Below, piece after piece: positions 1 to 8,525 of a stretch of DNA of 32,234 nucleotides. The notes beneath the pieces were generated by a model that saw nothing but the letters and a program-made list of their open reading frames with translations, made no database searches and was not told the DNA's origin. This DNA comes from Deltaproteobacteria bacterium RBG_16_49_23. GTDB taxonomy: Bacteria; Desulfobacterota; BSN033; UBA1163. Numbering within the stretch: position 1 is the first letter of the stretch; every line of letters starts with the position of its first letter. The stretch is taken from assembly GCA_001798855.1 (NCBI GenBank), contig MGQQ01000053.1, positions 1-32,234 on the forward strand. Direction: 5' to 3'. The position numbers and the translations under genes are program-made.

Positions 1-2215
1 GATGAATAAGGCTTTCGATATCCCTCAGGGTGTCCGACTTATCCGGGACCGCATAACGGTAATCGTCGCAAACATATCTTCCGCCGGGCATCTTCGCTGC
101 GGCCTGCTCAATGATTCTCAAGCTCTGTCGCATCTCCTCCACTCGAACCAGATATCGTGAATAAGCATCCCCTCCCTCGGCCATTGGGATGTCGAATTGA
201 AAATTCTCGTAGCCCGAGTATGGAAATTTCTTGCGCAAATCCCATTCCAGGCCGCAGGCTCTCAAATTGGGGCCGGTCACTCCCCATTCCATGGCATCCT
301 GAAGGGAAAGGGCGCCGACCCCCTGGGTCCTCGCTTTAAAGATGGGATTCTTCGTAATCAAAGCCTCATAATCTTTGAGGCCGGAAGGAAGGGTTTTGAC
401 AAAGTCATCGATTGCCTCTTTCCATCCCACCGGCAGGTCGGCCGCCAATCCCCCAATTCGAAACCAGCTCGGGTGAAGCCGCCCGCCTGTGATCAGCTCG
501 ACGATATCCATGAGCTTCTCCCGCTCGCGGAAGGTGTAAAAAGTCGGAGTCATCGCTCCCACGTCATGACAAAAGGTGCCGAACCAGACGAGGTGGTTGT
601 TGATGCGAAAAAGTTCGCTGAGCATGATTCTGACAAACTGAGCCCTCTCGGGGACCTGAATTCCTGTCAGGGTCTCAACAGAATGAAGGTAGGCGAGGTT
701 GTTTGCGGCCCCGCCAAAATAGTCCACCCGGTCCGTATAGGGAATGAATTGGTGCCATGACTGCCGCTCGCCGATCTTCTCAACACCCCTGTGGTGATAA
801 CCGACATCCATATCGATATCGGTTATCTCCTCGCCCTCCAGGCTGACGACAAACCGCATGAGGCCATGGGTTCCCACATGCTGTGGGCCTACATTTAAAA
901 TGAGGAGTTCTGGATCATCACCGCTTCTGAAAAACATTCCTGCATCCAAAGGTTGATGCTTCCTCGCCGACTCCCGGGTATAGGGCTCCATTTCGGTTGC
1001 ACGGCCGGGATGATTTTTTCTCAGGGGATGCCCCTCCCAATCGTGAGGATTTAAAATCCTGCGCAGGTTGGGGTGTCCCTCAAATCGAATTCCGAACATG
1101 TCATAGGCTTCCCGCTCATACCAGTTGGCAGAGGGCCAGAGATCCGTAATGCTTTTGGCCACAGGATCTTTACTGTTCAATCCGACTTTCAGGCGCACAC
1201 GGGAAGGGGGGTCGAAAGAGAGAAGGTGATAGACAAGAGTATAGTCAGGGTAAGCTTCGCGCACAGGACGGTCGCTTTCGCCCCCCGAAATTTCGTGGCT
1301 AACCGTTCCGGCATAAGACGCATAAGATTTCCGGCCACGCCGCGCCGATTCATCGATCGCTGTTAAGTCATCGAGCCGAAGGTATCTGGGTGTTGTTTCC
1401 GTTTTCAAAAACTTTAGAACTTCCTTCAGACGGTTTTCCGCAATATTAAAAGCCGGCATATCTGATGTGGGTTGGATCTGCTGAACTTCGTCCCCGAATC
1501 TTTCCTTGAGGATCTGAACAAGAGATTTATCCCTCTCGGTCAGCTCGATCCGGCAAGGCGTGGGCGTCCACATGAGATCAGAGCGGGTATCCCAGAATTC
1601 CGACGGTGTTACGGATGTCCCTCTGATGGGAATGCCTTCATAACCCGGACCCCGTGTATCTCTCGATTTGGTTACGCCGTCTATGAGAATCGGGATCTGA
1701 CTTCCCTGGGTCCCTCCTCCCAGGTGCAATACCAGGCGGGCAGGGCTCTCTGTGGCGATCTTTTGTTGTAATAGAAGCAACCCTTGCTCAAGGGCCTCGG
1801 GACGGGGAGGGCAGCCGGTTACGTAGACATCGACAGGGATGATCTGGTCCACGCCCTGCACCACACTGTAGATGTCGTACATTCCTCCACAGTTGGAGCA
1901 GGAGCCCATCGAGATCACCCATTTGGGCTCTGCCATCTGCTCATAGAGCCTTAAGACAACAGGGGCAATTTTCTTGAAAACCGTCCCGGCGACGATCATC
2001 ATATCAGCCTGCCTTGGAGACCCCCGGAGAACCTCGGCTCCAAAACGGGCCAGATCGAAGCGGGGAGTGAATGCCGCCGCCATTTCAATAAAACAGCATG
2101 ACGTTCCGAAGAACAGGGGCCAGAGGCTATATTGGCGGGCCCAATTGATCAGCTTGTCGAGCTGGGTCAGGATGATGTTTCCCGGGTATTCCGGTCTTTC
2201 GGAGTTGGTCCCCAC
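1..2215 (-). CDS. nuoBCD: Fused NADH-quinone oxidoreductase subunit B/C/D (partial, 3' end outside window)
   Basis: This is the peripheral-arm part of respiratory complex I, with NuoB, NuoC and NuoD joined in one open frame. About 738 codons are in the window and the C-terminal end of the NuoD part is cut off at base 1. NuoB covers roughly residues 1-165 and carries the cluster N2 ligands C40, C41, C106 and C135 (motifs [25 protein letters not shown]). NuoC follows without a stop, with [11 protein letters not shown] near residue 365. NuoD begins around residue 440 (GPQHVGTHG, then [11 protein letters not shown]) and contributes to the quinone site. I chose the GTG at 2215 because an AGGAGG lies 6 bases upstream and the protein then opens like NuoB ([13 protein letters not shown]). 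The start lies inside nuoA, an overlap of 49 bases, which implies translational coupling. NuoCD fusions are common; the three-way fusion is known in some deltaproteobacteria and a few other groups. Confidence 0.93.
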   Translation of the reverse strand, partial: MGTNSERPEYPGNIILTQLDKLINWARQYSLWPLFFGTSCCFIEMAAAFTPRFDLARFGAEVLRGSPRQADMMIVAGTVFKKIAPVVLRLYEQMAEPKWVISMGSCSNCGGMYDIYSVVQGVDQIIPVDVYVTGCPPRPEALEQGLLLLQQKIATESPARLVLHLGGGTQGSQIPILIDGVTKSRDTRGPGYEGIPIRGTSVTPSEFWDTRSDLMWTPTPCRIELTERDKSLVQILKERFGDEVQQIQPTSDMPAFNIAENRLKEVLKFLKTETTPRYLRLDDLTAIDESARRGRKSYASYAGTVSHEISGGESDRPVREAYPDYTLVYHLLSFDPPSRVRLKVGLNSKDPVAKSITDLWPSANWYEREAYDMFGIRFEGHPNLRRILNPHDWEGHPLRKNHPGRATEMEPYTRESARKHQPLDAGMFFRSGDDPELLILNVGPQHVGTHGLMRFVVSLEGEEITDIDMDVGYHHRGVEKIGERQSWHQFIPYTDRVDYFGGAANNLAYLHSVETLTGIQVPERAQFVRIMLSELFRINNHLVWFGTFCHDVGAMTPTFYTFREREKLMDIVELITGGRLHPSWFRIGGLAADLPVGWKEAIDDFVKTLPSGLKDYEALITKNPIFKARTQGVGALSLQDAMEWGVTGPNLRACGLEWDLRKKFPYSGYENFQFDIPMAEGGDAYSRYLVRVEEMRQSLRIIEQAAAKMPGGRYVCDDYRYAVPDKSDTLRDIESLIH

Positions 2216-2598
2216 TCCAGGCCTCCTTTTTTCCAGATGTAGAAGAGACTGATCAGCAGAATGATGATGAAAAAGGATACCCGCCACCAACCTGCCCAGC
2301 CCAGGCGATCGAAGGCAATCGCCCAGGAGAAGATGTAAGCCGCCTCCACATCGAAGATGAGAAAAAAGGCGGCGATGAGATAAAAAGCGATGGGATAGCG
2401 AAATCGGGCTGGGCCAGTGGGGATAACGCCACATTCATAGGGTCTTAGCTTTTCCGTGTTCGGTTTCTTTTGCCCGGGCCAGCTCGAAAGAAAAAGGAGG
2501 GCGGCCACCAGGAGGAGTACCATAAGACCATAGATGACCAAAGAGAATATCCCCGGTTCCCAGGGCGAGAAGATTCCTGCGCTTGCCACAGATTCCAT
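2167..2598 (-). CDS. nuoA: NADH-quinone oxidoreductase subunit A
   Basis: This small membrane subunit of complex I has 143 residues, slightly longer than the usual 120-140. Three hydrophobic helices are visible: about residues 18-38, 66-90 and 103-122. The conserved loop [13 protein letters not shown] between helices 1 and 2, with its cysteine, and the [12 protein letters not shown] stretch are hallmark NuoA features near the quinone site. It is the first gene of the minus-strand nuo operon. Its last 49 bases overlap the GTG start of the fused nuoBCD, whose Shine-Dalgarno lies within nuoA codons. Its own start has an AAGGA about 13 bases upstream, so the exact start is fairly but not perfectly supported. 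Confidence 0.95.
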   Translation of the reverse strand: MESVASAGIFSPWEPGIFSLVIYGLMVLLLVAALLFLSSWPGQKKPNTEKLRPYECGVIPTGPARFRYPIAFYLIAAFFLIFDVEAAYIFSWAIAFDRLGWAGWWRVSFFIIILLISLFYIWKKGGLEWGPTPKDRNTRETSS

Positions 2599-2625
2599 AA
2601 ATGCTATCCATCCTTTCTCTAAAAA

Positions 2626-2653
2626 ATTATATATGAAGAAGGGGGGATGTCAA
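2626..2653 (-). promoter_or_regulatory. Sigma-70 promoter of the nuo operon
   Basis: On the minus strand TTGACA (2653-2648), a 16-base spacer and TATAAT (2631-2626) form a perfect-consensus pair. The expected transcript start near 2619 leaves a leader of about 20 bases before the nuoA ATG. It is a sequence match only. Confidence 0.75.
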
Positions 2654-2682
2654 CAGTTTTATCTATTTCGGGGTCTTTTTAC

Positions 2683-2711
2683 TTGACATAGAATATCGTT
2701 TTTCGTATATT
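2683..2711 (+). promoter_or_regulatory. Sigma-70 promoter of the aap operon
   Basis: TTGACA (2683-2688), a 17-base spacer and TATATT (2706-2711) read toward aapJ. The -35 boxes of this promoter and the divergent nuo promoter are only 29 bases apart, so one bound regulator could affect both. The leader to the aapJ ATG is about 245 bases and holds two hairpins. The whole gene-free stretch 2599-2961 consists of these two promoters, the hairpins and a G-rich tail. Confidence 0.7.
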
Positions 2712-2805
2712 AAACTCGGCCCAAAAAGGACAGTTGTTCTTATTAAAAATCTCAAAATAGTCTATGCATTGCCCTGGCAGGAGAAAGATTTATAACCCCA
2801 CCTAA

Positions 2806-2868
2806 CCTTCCCTTATCTTAAGGGGAGGAATAACCTCCTCTTCATCCCCCCTAAATATAAGGGGGGAT
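2806..2868. repeat. Two C/G-rich hairpins in the aap leader
   Basis: Arms 2806-2815 and 2819-2828 pair over 10 bases with one mismatch. Arms 2844-2852 and 2860-2868 pair perfectly over 9 bases (ATCCCCCCT with AGGGGGGAT). They belong to the same style of C/G-rich hairpin seen in many intergenic gaps here. Their place between promoter and gene could let them modulate aap readthrough, but neither is followed by a clear T-tract on the plus strand. Confidence 0.6.
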
Positions 2869-2961
2869 AGAGGGGGGTTAAGAGGGGGGCGAATTCAACT
2901 GGAGGGTTGCCTCAAGGCAATCGGGGAAGAAAATCATTTAACCTGAAAGGAGGAAAAAGGG

Positions 2962-3981
2962 ATGAAGGATGTCAAATGGTTTGTTGTTGTGCTGGTTTTA
3001 GCGCTTCTTTCGACAGGGGGGATGGCTGTAGCAGGAACCCTTGACGAAGTCCGCGCCAGAGGGGTTCTTACGGTGGGCGTGAATCCAGGGGTGGCTGGAT
3101 TCAGTATGCCTGACGAAAAAGGGGTGTGGAAAGGTCTCGACATAGATACGGCTAAAGCGATCGCTGCCGCGGTGTTCGGCGATGCCAGCAAGGTGAAATA
3201 TGTCGCCCTCACCGCTGTCCAGCGCCTCCCGGCTCTTCAGTCAAAAGAGATCGATGCCCTGTGCCGAAATACAACGGTTACCTTGACCCGTGAGACCGTG
3301 AACGGCCTCAATTTTGTCCATCCAAATTACTACGACGGCCAGGGGTTTCTGATCTCCAAGAAAAAGGGCGTCAAAACTGCGAAGGGATTGAAAGGCGCCA
3401 CGGTTTGCACCCTTCCCGGGACAACGACCGAGATGAATGCTGCGGATTACTTCCGGAAGAATGGGATGCCATGGAAACCGGTCGTCATTGAGAGCAACGC
3501 CGAGTTGAACAAAGCTTTTTTTGCGGGTCGCTGCGACGTCCTGACCTCGGACGCCTCCCAACTGGCCGCCATACGCTCCGTGGCCCCGAATCCCGACGAT
3601 TACATTATTTTGCCCGAGATCATCTCCAAGGAGCCCCTTGCTCCCGTGGTCCGTCATGGAGACGATCAGTGGTATGACATCGTCAATTGGACCGTGATGG
3701 CGCTCATCGAGGCTGAGGAGCTGGGCATTACGTCCGCCAATGTAGATGAGATGCTGAAAAGCACGGATCCCCAGGTCCAGCGCTTCCTGGGAGTCAACCC
3801 GGGCTTCGGTAAGGCTCTCGGTCTTGATGAAAAATGGGCCTATAACATCATCAAGCAGGTGGGTAACTATGGCGAAATCTTCGACCGCAACGTGGGACCG
3901 AAAACCCCCCTTAAACTTGACCGCGGGTTGAACAACCTGTGGACCAAGGGGGGACTCATGTATGCCTTGCCATTCAGATAA
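2962..3981 (+). CDS. aapJ: General L-amino-acid ABC transporter, periplasmic substrate-binding protein
   Basis: This 339-residue solute-binding protein (family 3, AapJ/BztA type) captures amino acids in the periplasm and delivers them to the AapQM permease. A signal peptide covers about residues 1-24 (hydrophobic FVVVLVLALLSTGGMAVA, cleavage near AVAG). The mature start TLDEVRARGVLTVGVNPG and the segment FSMPDEKGVWKGLDIDTAKA are typical of the family, as is the length near 340. A strong GGAGG lies 8-9 bases upstream of the ATG. It is the first gene of an aapJQMP operon and is followed by a strong hairpin with a T-tract, so it is probably expressed well above the membrane genes. Exact substrate specificity cannot be read from the sequence; family members are broad or favour Glu/Asp/Gln. 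Confidence 0.92.
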   Translation: MKDVKWFVVVLVLALLSTGGMAVAGTLDEVRARGVLTVGVNPGVAGFSMPDEKGVWKGLDIDTAKAIAAAVFGDASKVKYVALTAVQRLPALQSKEIDALCRNTTVTLTRETVNGLNFVHPNYYDGQGFLISKKKGVKTAKGLKGATVCTLPGTTTEMNAADYFRKNGMPWKPVVIESNAELNKAFFAGRCDVLTSDASQLAAIRSVAPNPDDYIILPEIISKEPLAPVVRHGDDQWYDIVNWTVMALIEAEELGITSANVDEMLKSTDPQVQRFLGVNPGFGKALGLDEKWAYNIIKQVGNYGEIFDRNVGPKTPLKLDRGLNNLWTKGGLMYALPFR

Positions 3982-3992
3982 ACCTCTATAAG

Positions 3993-4030
3993 AAAGAGGG
4001 TGCTCCCGCAAACGGGAGTACCCTCTTTTT
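3993..4030 (+). terminator. Intrinsic terminator/attenuator between aapJ and aapQ
   Basis: Arms 3993-4008 and 4013-4028 form a 16-pair stem with one G-U pair and a CAAA loop, running into five T residues. It starts 12 bases after the aapJ stop. As the permease genes follow in the same direction, it more likely trims the transcript and raises the ratio of binding protein to permease than ends the operon completely. Confidence 0.85.
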
Positions 4031-4158
4031 AATAACCGTAATCAGGGATTCCATCATTGATTCACAATCTTAAGCTGACCGGGCAGGGATCAAAGAATTT
4101 GTTCCTCGGGGACTTCCAGAACAACCTCTTTTAAAAACAATCGATCCTTTGAAAGAAG

Positions 4159-5343
4159 GTGAGAGGCTTTAAGGACAGCGCTATTTCAGAAAAGATACCC
4201 TTCTGGCTTGACCCCAGGAAAAGGGCCATTTTTTTTCAACTCCTTACCTTTTGTATGGTGGGGTTTCTGGCTTACTACCTCGTTTCCAATACCCTGATAA
4301 ACCTTGAAAGGCAGAAGATCGCATCGGGCTTTGGTTTTCTCCATAAAGAATCCTCTTTTGAGATCGGCGAATCTCTGATTCCCTATTCAGCGGCCAGCAC
4401 CTATACCCGCGCCCTCCTGGTGGGCGCCCTCAATACCGTCAAGGTCGCTTTCATCGGCATCGTTATCACCATCTTTCTTGGCACGATCATTGGTGTAGCA
4501 AGGCTTTCTTCCAACTGGCTTGTCTCAAAACTGGCAGCCATCTTCATCGAAGTCATGCAGGATATCCCCGTCCTTCTTCAGCTATTCTTCTGGTACGCCC
4601 TCTTCTGTGAAACCCTCCCCAGTCCGCAGGAGGCCCTGACCCCCGGGGCGGGGATTTCCGTTTGTAACCGTGGAGTGGCCTTTACGATCCCCGAGGCGCA
4701 TCCTGCTCATCGATACATGCTTCTGGCTATTCTTGCCGGGTGTGTGATTATTTATCTGATGCGCCGCTGGGCAAGAAAACGTCAAGAAAAAACAGGTCAG
4801 TTTTTCCCCACCTTCCGTGTCGGCATCGCCCTTCTCTTGGGCCTGCCTTTCGTGACCTGGCTGACCTTTGGCGCCCCCCTGAAGATGGATGTTCCCGTAC
4901 TCGAGGGATTTAACTTCCAGGGCGGCGTGATGGTCAGCCCTGAGTTCATTGCCCTTCTGATGGGCCTGATCCTGTATACCTCCGCTTTTGTCGCTGAAGT
5001 AGTACGTGCGGGAATCCAGTCGGTCAGCAAAGGCCAGAAAGAGGCGGCGATGTCGATCGGTCTCAGGCCGTCTCTCGTCTTGAACCTGGTGATCTTACCC
5101 CAGGCCCTCAGGGTGATTGTTCCGCCACTGACCAGCCAGATGCTCAACCTGACCAAGAACAGCTCTCTGGCCGTAGCCATTGGTTATCCGGATTTTGTCT
5201 CTGTGGCCAACACGACCATCAATCAGACAGGACAGTCCATAGAGGGAGTCGCGCTCATCATGGCCGTCTATCTCTTTTTCAGTCTGTCAACGTCAGCATT
5301 CATGAACTGGTATAATAAGAGAGTCGCTCTGGTAGAGAGATAA
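4159..5343 (+). CDS. aapQ: General L-amino-acid ABC transporter, permease AapQ
   Basis: This is one of two inner-membrane permeases of the amino-acid importer, with 394 residues and several hydrophobic helices (first about residues 24-43, a cluster at 90-150, and C-terminal helices). The cytoplasmic EAA loop that contacts the ATPase is present as EVVRAGIQSVSKGQKEAAM followed by SIGLRPSLVLNLVILPQAL, as expected for HisM-type permeases. The long insert between helices is normal for AapQ. The start is a GTG: a stop at 4148-4150 closes the frame just upstream, and the nearest later ATG would cut into the first membrane segment. The Shine-Dalgarno is weak (GAAAGAAGG abutting the start). It sits 1 base before aapM. 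Confidence 0.9.
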   Translation: MRGFKDSAISEKIPFWLDPRKRAIFFQLLTFCMVGFLAYYLVSNTLINLERQKIASGFGFLHKESSFEIGESLIPYSAASTYTRALLVGALNTVKVAFIGIVITIFLGTIIGVARLSSNWLVSKLAAIFIEVMQDIPVLLQLFFWYALFCETLPSPQEALTPGAGISVCNRGVAFTIPEAHPAHRYMLLAILAGCVIIYLMRRWARKRQEKTGQFFPTFRVGIALLLGLPFVTWLTFGAPLKMDVPVLEGFNFQGGVMVSPEFIALLMGLILYTSAFVAEVVRAGIQSVSKGQKEAAMSIGLRPSLVLNLVILPQALRVIVPPLTSQMLNLTKNSSLAVAIGYPDFVSVANTTINQTGQSIEGVALIMAVYLFFSLSTSAFMNWYNKRVALVER

Positions 5344-5344
5344 T

Positions 5345-6430
5345 ATGAAACAAGCCGTCCAGGCAGAAGAGTTAAGGCCCCCTGTCACCAGCATCGGCGT
5401 CATTGGCTGGATAAAAAACAACCTCTTTAACGGGACGCCCAACTCCGTTCTGACCCTTGTCACCCTCTTTTTCTTATGGAAAACTGTTCCTCCCCTCTTT
5501 CGCTGGGCATTTCTTGATAGCGCCTGGCATACAACCGGTCAGGCATGTCGAGAGGCTGCCGGGGCCTGCTGGTCAATCATTTCCATGAACTATCGTTTTA
5601 TTCTCTTCGGTTTCTATCCCTATGAAGAGCATTGGCGGCCTTTCCTCGCAATGATGATCCTTGTTGGTCTTCTTTTTTACAGCAGGGACCGGAACCACTG
5701 GAAAAAAACCCTGGCTTATGCCTGGATCATCGGGCTTTTCGCGATGGGTCTCCTGATGAAAGGAGGCCTGTTTGGACTGCCCTCCGTGGAAAGCACTCAA
5801 TGGGGCGGATTGCCTCTTACTCTTCTTCTCGCTATTTTCGGACTGACCGCAGCCTATCCGCTGGGGGTTATCCTGGCATTAGGGCGACGATCCAAGATGC
5901 GTGGCATCAAAGTTCTCTGTATCCTGTATATTGAGCTGATCCGCGGCGTGCCTCTGATCAGCCTCCTCTTCATGTCCTCCATCATCTTTCCTCTCTTCCT
6001 GCCCGAAGGGGTCACCTTCAACAAGATCCTGAGGGCGCAGGTCGCTATCATCCTATTCACCGCCGCTTATATTGCCGAGGTGGTCCGTGGAGGTTTGCAG
6101 GGCATGGCACGCGGGCAGTATGAGGCAGCGGAGTCCATCGGATTAAACTACTATCTAACGATGCGGCTGATCATTTTGCCCCAGGCCTTAAAGATCGTCA
6201 TTCCACCCACAGTAAGCATTCTCATCTCAGCCTTCAAGGACACCTCACTTGTGGTGATCATTGCCCTCTTTGACCTCCTCAAGACGACTCAGTCCGTGCT
6301 TTCCAATCCTGAATGGATGGGATTCAGCCGCGAGGCCTATGTGTTTGTTGCCATCCTTTATTTCTTAGGGTGTTTCTCCATGTCCAACTACAGCCGGAAG
6401 CTTGAAAGGGAATTGTCAAGGGGGGATTGA
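5345..6430 (+). CDS. aapM: General L-amino-acid ABC transporter, permease AapM
   Basis: This is the second permease of the Aap importer, 361 residues. Helices are visible near residues 38-55, 95-112, 120-140 and 155-180, and in the C-terminal half. The EAA loop reads [19 protein letters not shown], then [19 protein letters not shown], very similar to that of AapQ. The periplasmic-side stretch rich in W and F between helices 1 and 2 is a feature of AapM proteins. It begins 1 base after the aapQ stop and ends at 6430, 5 bases before the aapP ATG I prefer, so the three genes are almost certainly co-translated. Confidence 0.92.
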   Translation: MKQAVQAEELRPPVTSIGVIGWIKNNLFNGTPNSVLTLVTLFFLWKTVPPLFRWAFLDSAWHTTGQACREAAGACWSIISMNYRFILFGFYPYEEHWRPFLAMMILVGLLFYSRDRNHWKKTLAYAWIIGLFAMGLLMKGGLFGLPSVESTQWGGLPLTLLLAIFGLTAAYPLGVILALGRRSKMRGIKVLCILYIELIRGVPLISLLFMSSIIFPLFLPEGVTFNKILRAQVAIILFTAAYIAEVVRGGLQGMARGQYEAAESIGLNYYLTMRLIILPQALKIVIPPTVSILISAFKDTSLVVIIALFDLLKTTQSVLSNPEWMGFSREAYVFVAILYFLGCFSMSNYSRKLERELSRGD

Positions 6431-6435
6431 ACGAA

Positions 6436-7194
6436 ATGAATATTGAAAAGAAAGCATCTGAAGGGCAGATGATCGAATTTCTCGATGTGCACAAGTGGTT
6501 TGGTGAATTTCATGTGCTCCAGGGTATAAACCTGTCCGTTGACAAACAGGAGCGTATCGTTATCTGCGGGCCTTCAGGATCCGGGAAATCCACGCTCATA
6601 CGCTGCATCAATCGTCTGGAGGAACATCAGAGGGGCCGCATCGTTGTCGACGGGATTGAGTTGATCAATAACATCAAAAATATTGAGAAGATCCGGGCTG
6701 AGGTGGGCATGGTTTTCCAGCACTTCAACCTCTTTCCGCACCTCACGATTGTTCAAAATTTGTCCCTGGGACCCATCTGGGTAAGAAAGACTCCCAAAAA
6801 AGAGGCGGAAGAAACGGCCATGTATTACCTTGAAAAGGTGCATATCGCTGAGCAGGCCCGGAAATACCCCGGGCAACTCTCCGGAGGTCAACAGCAGCGT
6901 GTTGCTATTGCCCGGAGTCTTTGCATGAATCCCAAAGTCATGCTCTTTGATGAACCTACCTCCGCCCTTGATCCCGAAATGATCAAGGAAGTGCTCGATG
7001 TCATGATCGAGCTCGCCCAGGAGGGCATGACCATGATTGTCGTCACTCACGAAATGGGTTTTGCCAAGAGTGTGGCCCACAGAGTTCTTTTTATGGACTT
7101 CGGTAAGATCGTAGAGGGAAATACACCCGAAGAATTTTTTAAAAACCCCCAGCATGAGCGGACCAAGCTCTTCCTCAGCCAGATCCTGCATTAA
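6436..7194 (+). CDS. aapP: General L-amino-acid ABC transporter, ATP-binding protein
   Basis: This 252-residue ATPase powers the AapQM permease on the cytoplasmic face. It has Walker [11 protein letters not shown]-loop region [15 protein letters not shown], signature [13 protein letters not shown], Walker [13 protein letters not shown] and H-loop VVTHEM, in normal order and spacing for polar amino-acid importers (GlnQ/AapP type). I prefer the ATG at 6436: a run of AAGGGGGG ends 10 bases upstream. The in-frame TTG at 6427, which overlaps the aapM stop, has its purine run too close. It is the last gene of the operon and is followed by a GC-rich inverted repeat. Confidence 0.93.
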   Translation: MNIEKKASEGQMIEFLDVHKWFGEFHVLQGINLSVDKQERIVICGPSGSGKSTLIRCINRLEEHQRGRIVVDGIELINNIKNIEKIRAEVGMVFQHFNLFPHLTIVQNLSLGPIWVRKTPKKEAEETAMYYLEKVHIAEQARKYPGQLSGGQQQRVAIARSLCMNPKVMLFDEPTSALDPEMIKEVLDVMIELAQEGMTMIVVTHEMGFAKSVAHRVLFMDFGKIVEGNTPEEFFKNPQHERTKLFLSQILH

Positions 7195-7264
7195 CCCTTC
7201 TTCCCTAATGAGCCCATCATTGAGCAGACACATTACTCGGAAAATAGCTGCCTAAAATACTTCC

Positions 7265-7339
7265 TCTCCCCTGCCTTCGCCGAAGCGCCTGCCCTCCGCA
7301 AGGCTTCTGGAGGCGGGGCTTCGCGCAGGCAGGGGGGAG
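7265..7339. terminator. Large GC-rich inverted repeat between convergent genes
   Basis: Imperfect arms at about 7265-7286 and 7318-7339 (CTCCCCTGCC against GGCAGGGGGGAG, then GAAGC against GCTTC) enclose a GC-rich middle that can also pair. It lies between the end of aapP and the end of the opposing macro-domain gene, so a bidirectional terminator is likely. No clear T-tract is present, and it may be a dispersed repeat reused for this. Confidence 0.5.
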
Positions 7340-7385
7340 GCTAAACTCACGTGATTTTCCTCCTTCGAGGGTGACGCCCCGTCTT

Positions 7386-7928
7386 TTATTTCCCTCCCGT
7401 CAGTTCCTTCAACGCTTCTTCGTAAACCCGGTAGGTTGTTGAGTCGAAGAGGACAAACCGAACGAGTTTAATTTCATGGTGATCCTTTAAATAATCTTTC
7501 ACTGTCTTTAAGGCAATCCTGGATGCCTCCTCCACGGGGTAACCATAGACGCCTGTGGCGATGGAGGGAAAGCTAATCGAGGAAATTTTATTCTGCGTGC
7601 ACAATTCCAGACTCTTTCGATAGGCGCTCGATAAAAGTTCGGCATCTTTTGGCTTTCCGGAATAGACCGGGCCCACGGCATGGACCACATATTTTGCCTT
7701 AAGATTTCCTCCGCCAGTGATCACCGCCGATCCTGTGGGGCAACCCTTATACCCGGCCTTTAGTTCGGCCATGATGGAGGGACCACCGCCCCGATGGATG
7801 GCGCCATCCACACCACCCCCACCTGCCAGTCGTGAATTGGCTGCATTCCCGATGGCCTCGGTCTCTTCCTGTGTGATATCGCTCTGAACCACTTCCAGGA
7901 CGGATTGATGAATGGCTGCTTGCATCAT
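7386..7928 (-). CDS. Macro-domain protein (ADP-ribose binding/hydrolysing, YmdB-like)
   Basis: This 180-residue protein is a single macro domain. Members bind ADP-ribose and many remove O-acetyl-ADP-ribose or mono-ADP-ribose from targets in the cytoplasm. The family signatures are clear: GNAANSRLAGGGGVDGAIHR near residues 27-46 contacts the distal ribose, AVGPVYSG follows the third strand, and SFPSIATGVYGYP near 119-131 forms the phosphate-binding loop. No DarT-like toxin or sirtuin gene lies next to it, so a stand-alone metabolite or protein de-ADP-ribosylation role is the simplest reading. AGGAGG lies 9 bases before the first of two adjacent ATGs (7928 and 7925). It converges on the aap operon. 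Confidence 0.9.
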   Translation of the reverse strand: MMQAAIHQSVLEVVQSDITQEETEAIGNAANSRLAGGGGVDGAIHRGGGPSIMAELKAGYKGCPTGSAVITGGGNLKAKYVVHAVGPVYSGKPKDAELLSSAYRKSLELCTQNKISSISFPSIATGVYGYPVEEASRIALKTVKDYLKDHHEIKLVRFVLFDSTTYRVYEEALKELTGGK

Positions 7929-8010
7929 TTTTTTTATCCTCCTTTTGACGCTAAGGGAATCAACATTGACAAAAAATTGTCGAAATGATTACCCACATTA
8001 CCGTGTCGAT

Positions 8011-8068
8011 TGTAGCGCCCTCGTTTATCGGGGGCGCCCTTTTACGTTCCGGTAGACCGGAACGCTAC
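8011..8068. repeat. 58-base double-hairpin palindromic element
   Basis: The ends TGTAGCG (8011-8017) and CGCTACA (8062-8068) are inverted. Inside are GCGCCC-TCG with CGG-GGGCGC and, next to it, a perfect 9-base stem CGTTCCGGT/ACCGGAACG with an AG loop. This REP/MITE-like structure sits in the gap between the macro-domain gene and the MFS relic. No coding content is visible. Confidence 0.65.
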
Positions 8069-8177
8069 AAAAGAATAAACATTCATAACGACTGCCCCGG
8101 AAGAGGCATAAAATCTAAATTTATCCATATCAGAAAGAGTTGACTCCGTCAATAGAGGAGAGTTAAGGTCTTAAGCG

Positions 8178-8471
8178 ATGAAGTATATTTATTACGGCTG
8201 GGTCATTGTCGGAGTAGGGGTTCTCGTGAAGATGGCGGGGCTGGGGTTTGGCCGGTTTGCCTACCCCATGCTTCTTCCTACCATGAGGGATGGGGAGGCA
8301 GAGAAAAGAGCGACCCTCTATGGGTGGGTCACCTTGATCCACGGCATCGGGCAGTTTTTAGGAACCATTTTCGGAAGATATTTGAGGGATTTGACAGGCA
8401 CTTTTTAGTTGACCTTTCTGGTTTCCCTGATGGGATTTGTCGCCTGTGTCATCCTGACCGCCATCTCTCCC
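8178..8471 (+). pseudogene. MFS transporter relic with large internal deletion and amber stop
   Basis: The frame opens with an MFS-like first helix (YYGWVIVGVGVLVKMAGLG) and the FGRFAYPMLLPTM motif of YbfB/UhpC-type transporters. It then jumps after about 45 residues to a segment resembling the end of such a protein (GWVTLIHGIGQFLGT, YLRDLTGTF). A TAG at 8406-8408 interrupts it, yet the same frame continues hydrophobically (LTFLVSLMGFVACVILTAI) before entering a C-rich repeat near 8465. An intact MFS protein has about 400 residues, so roughly three quarters is missing. I read it as a decayed gene. Its weak AGGAGAG-like site upstream of 8178 may be left over from the intact gene. Confidence 0.7.
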
Positions 8472-8481
8472 TTCCCCCTTC

Positions 8482-8504
8482 CCCTCTCCCAACGGGGGAG
8501 AGGG
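8482..8504. terminator. C/G-rich hairpin after the MFS relic
   Basis: CCCTCTCCC (8482-8490) pairs perfectly with GGGAGAGGG (8496-8504), with further C-rich and G-rich flanks. It separates the relic from the convergent lipoprotein gene and belongs to the window's family of C/G-rich hairpins. Confidence 0.55.
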
Positions 8505-8525
8505 ATGGGGTGAGGGGAACTTCTT

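Noticed and set aside
197-760. Plus-strand open frame of 187 codons opposite nuoD
   Set aside because: It lies wholly antisense to the conserved NuoD part of nuoBCD and has no recognisable family sequence or ribosome site.
3241-4011. Minus-strand open frame of 256 codons opposite aapJ
   Set aside because: It is antisense to a clear binding-protein gene, begins inside the terminator hairpin and shows no protein-family pattern.
6574-7233. Minus-strand open frame of 219 codons opposite aapP
   Set aside because: It is a shadow of the strongly constrained ABC ATPase codons.
7386-7928. DarTG-type toxin-antitoxin role for the macro-domain protein
   Set aside because: No DarT-like ADP-ribosyltransferase is adjacent, and the protein is a plain YmdB-size macro domain without the DarG C-terminal part.
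8406-8408. Pyrrolysine or readthrough at the TAG in the MFS frame
   Set aside because: The protein already lacks most of its membrane helices, so the stop is more simply a decay mutation. No methylamine methyltransferase context is present.
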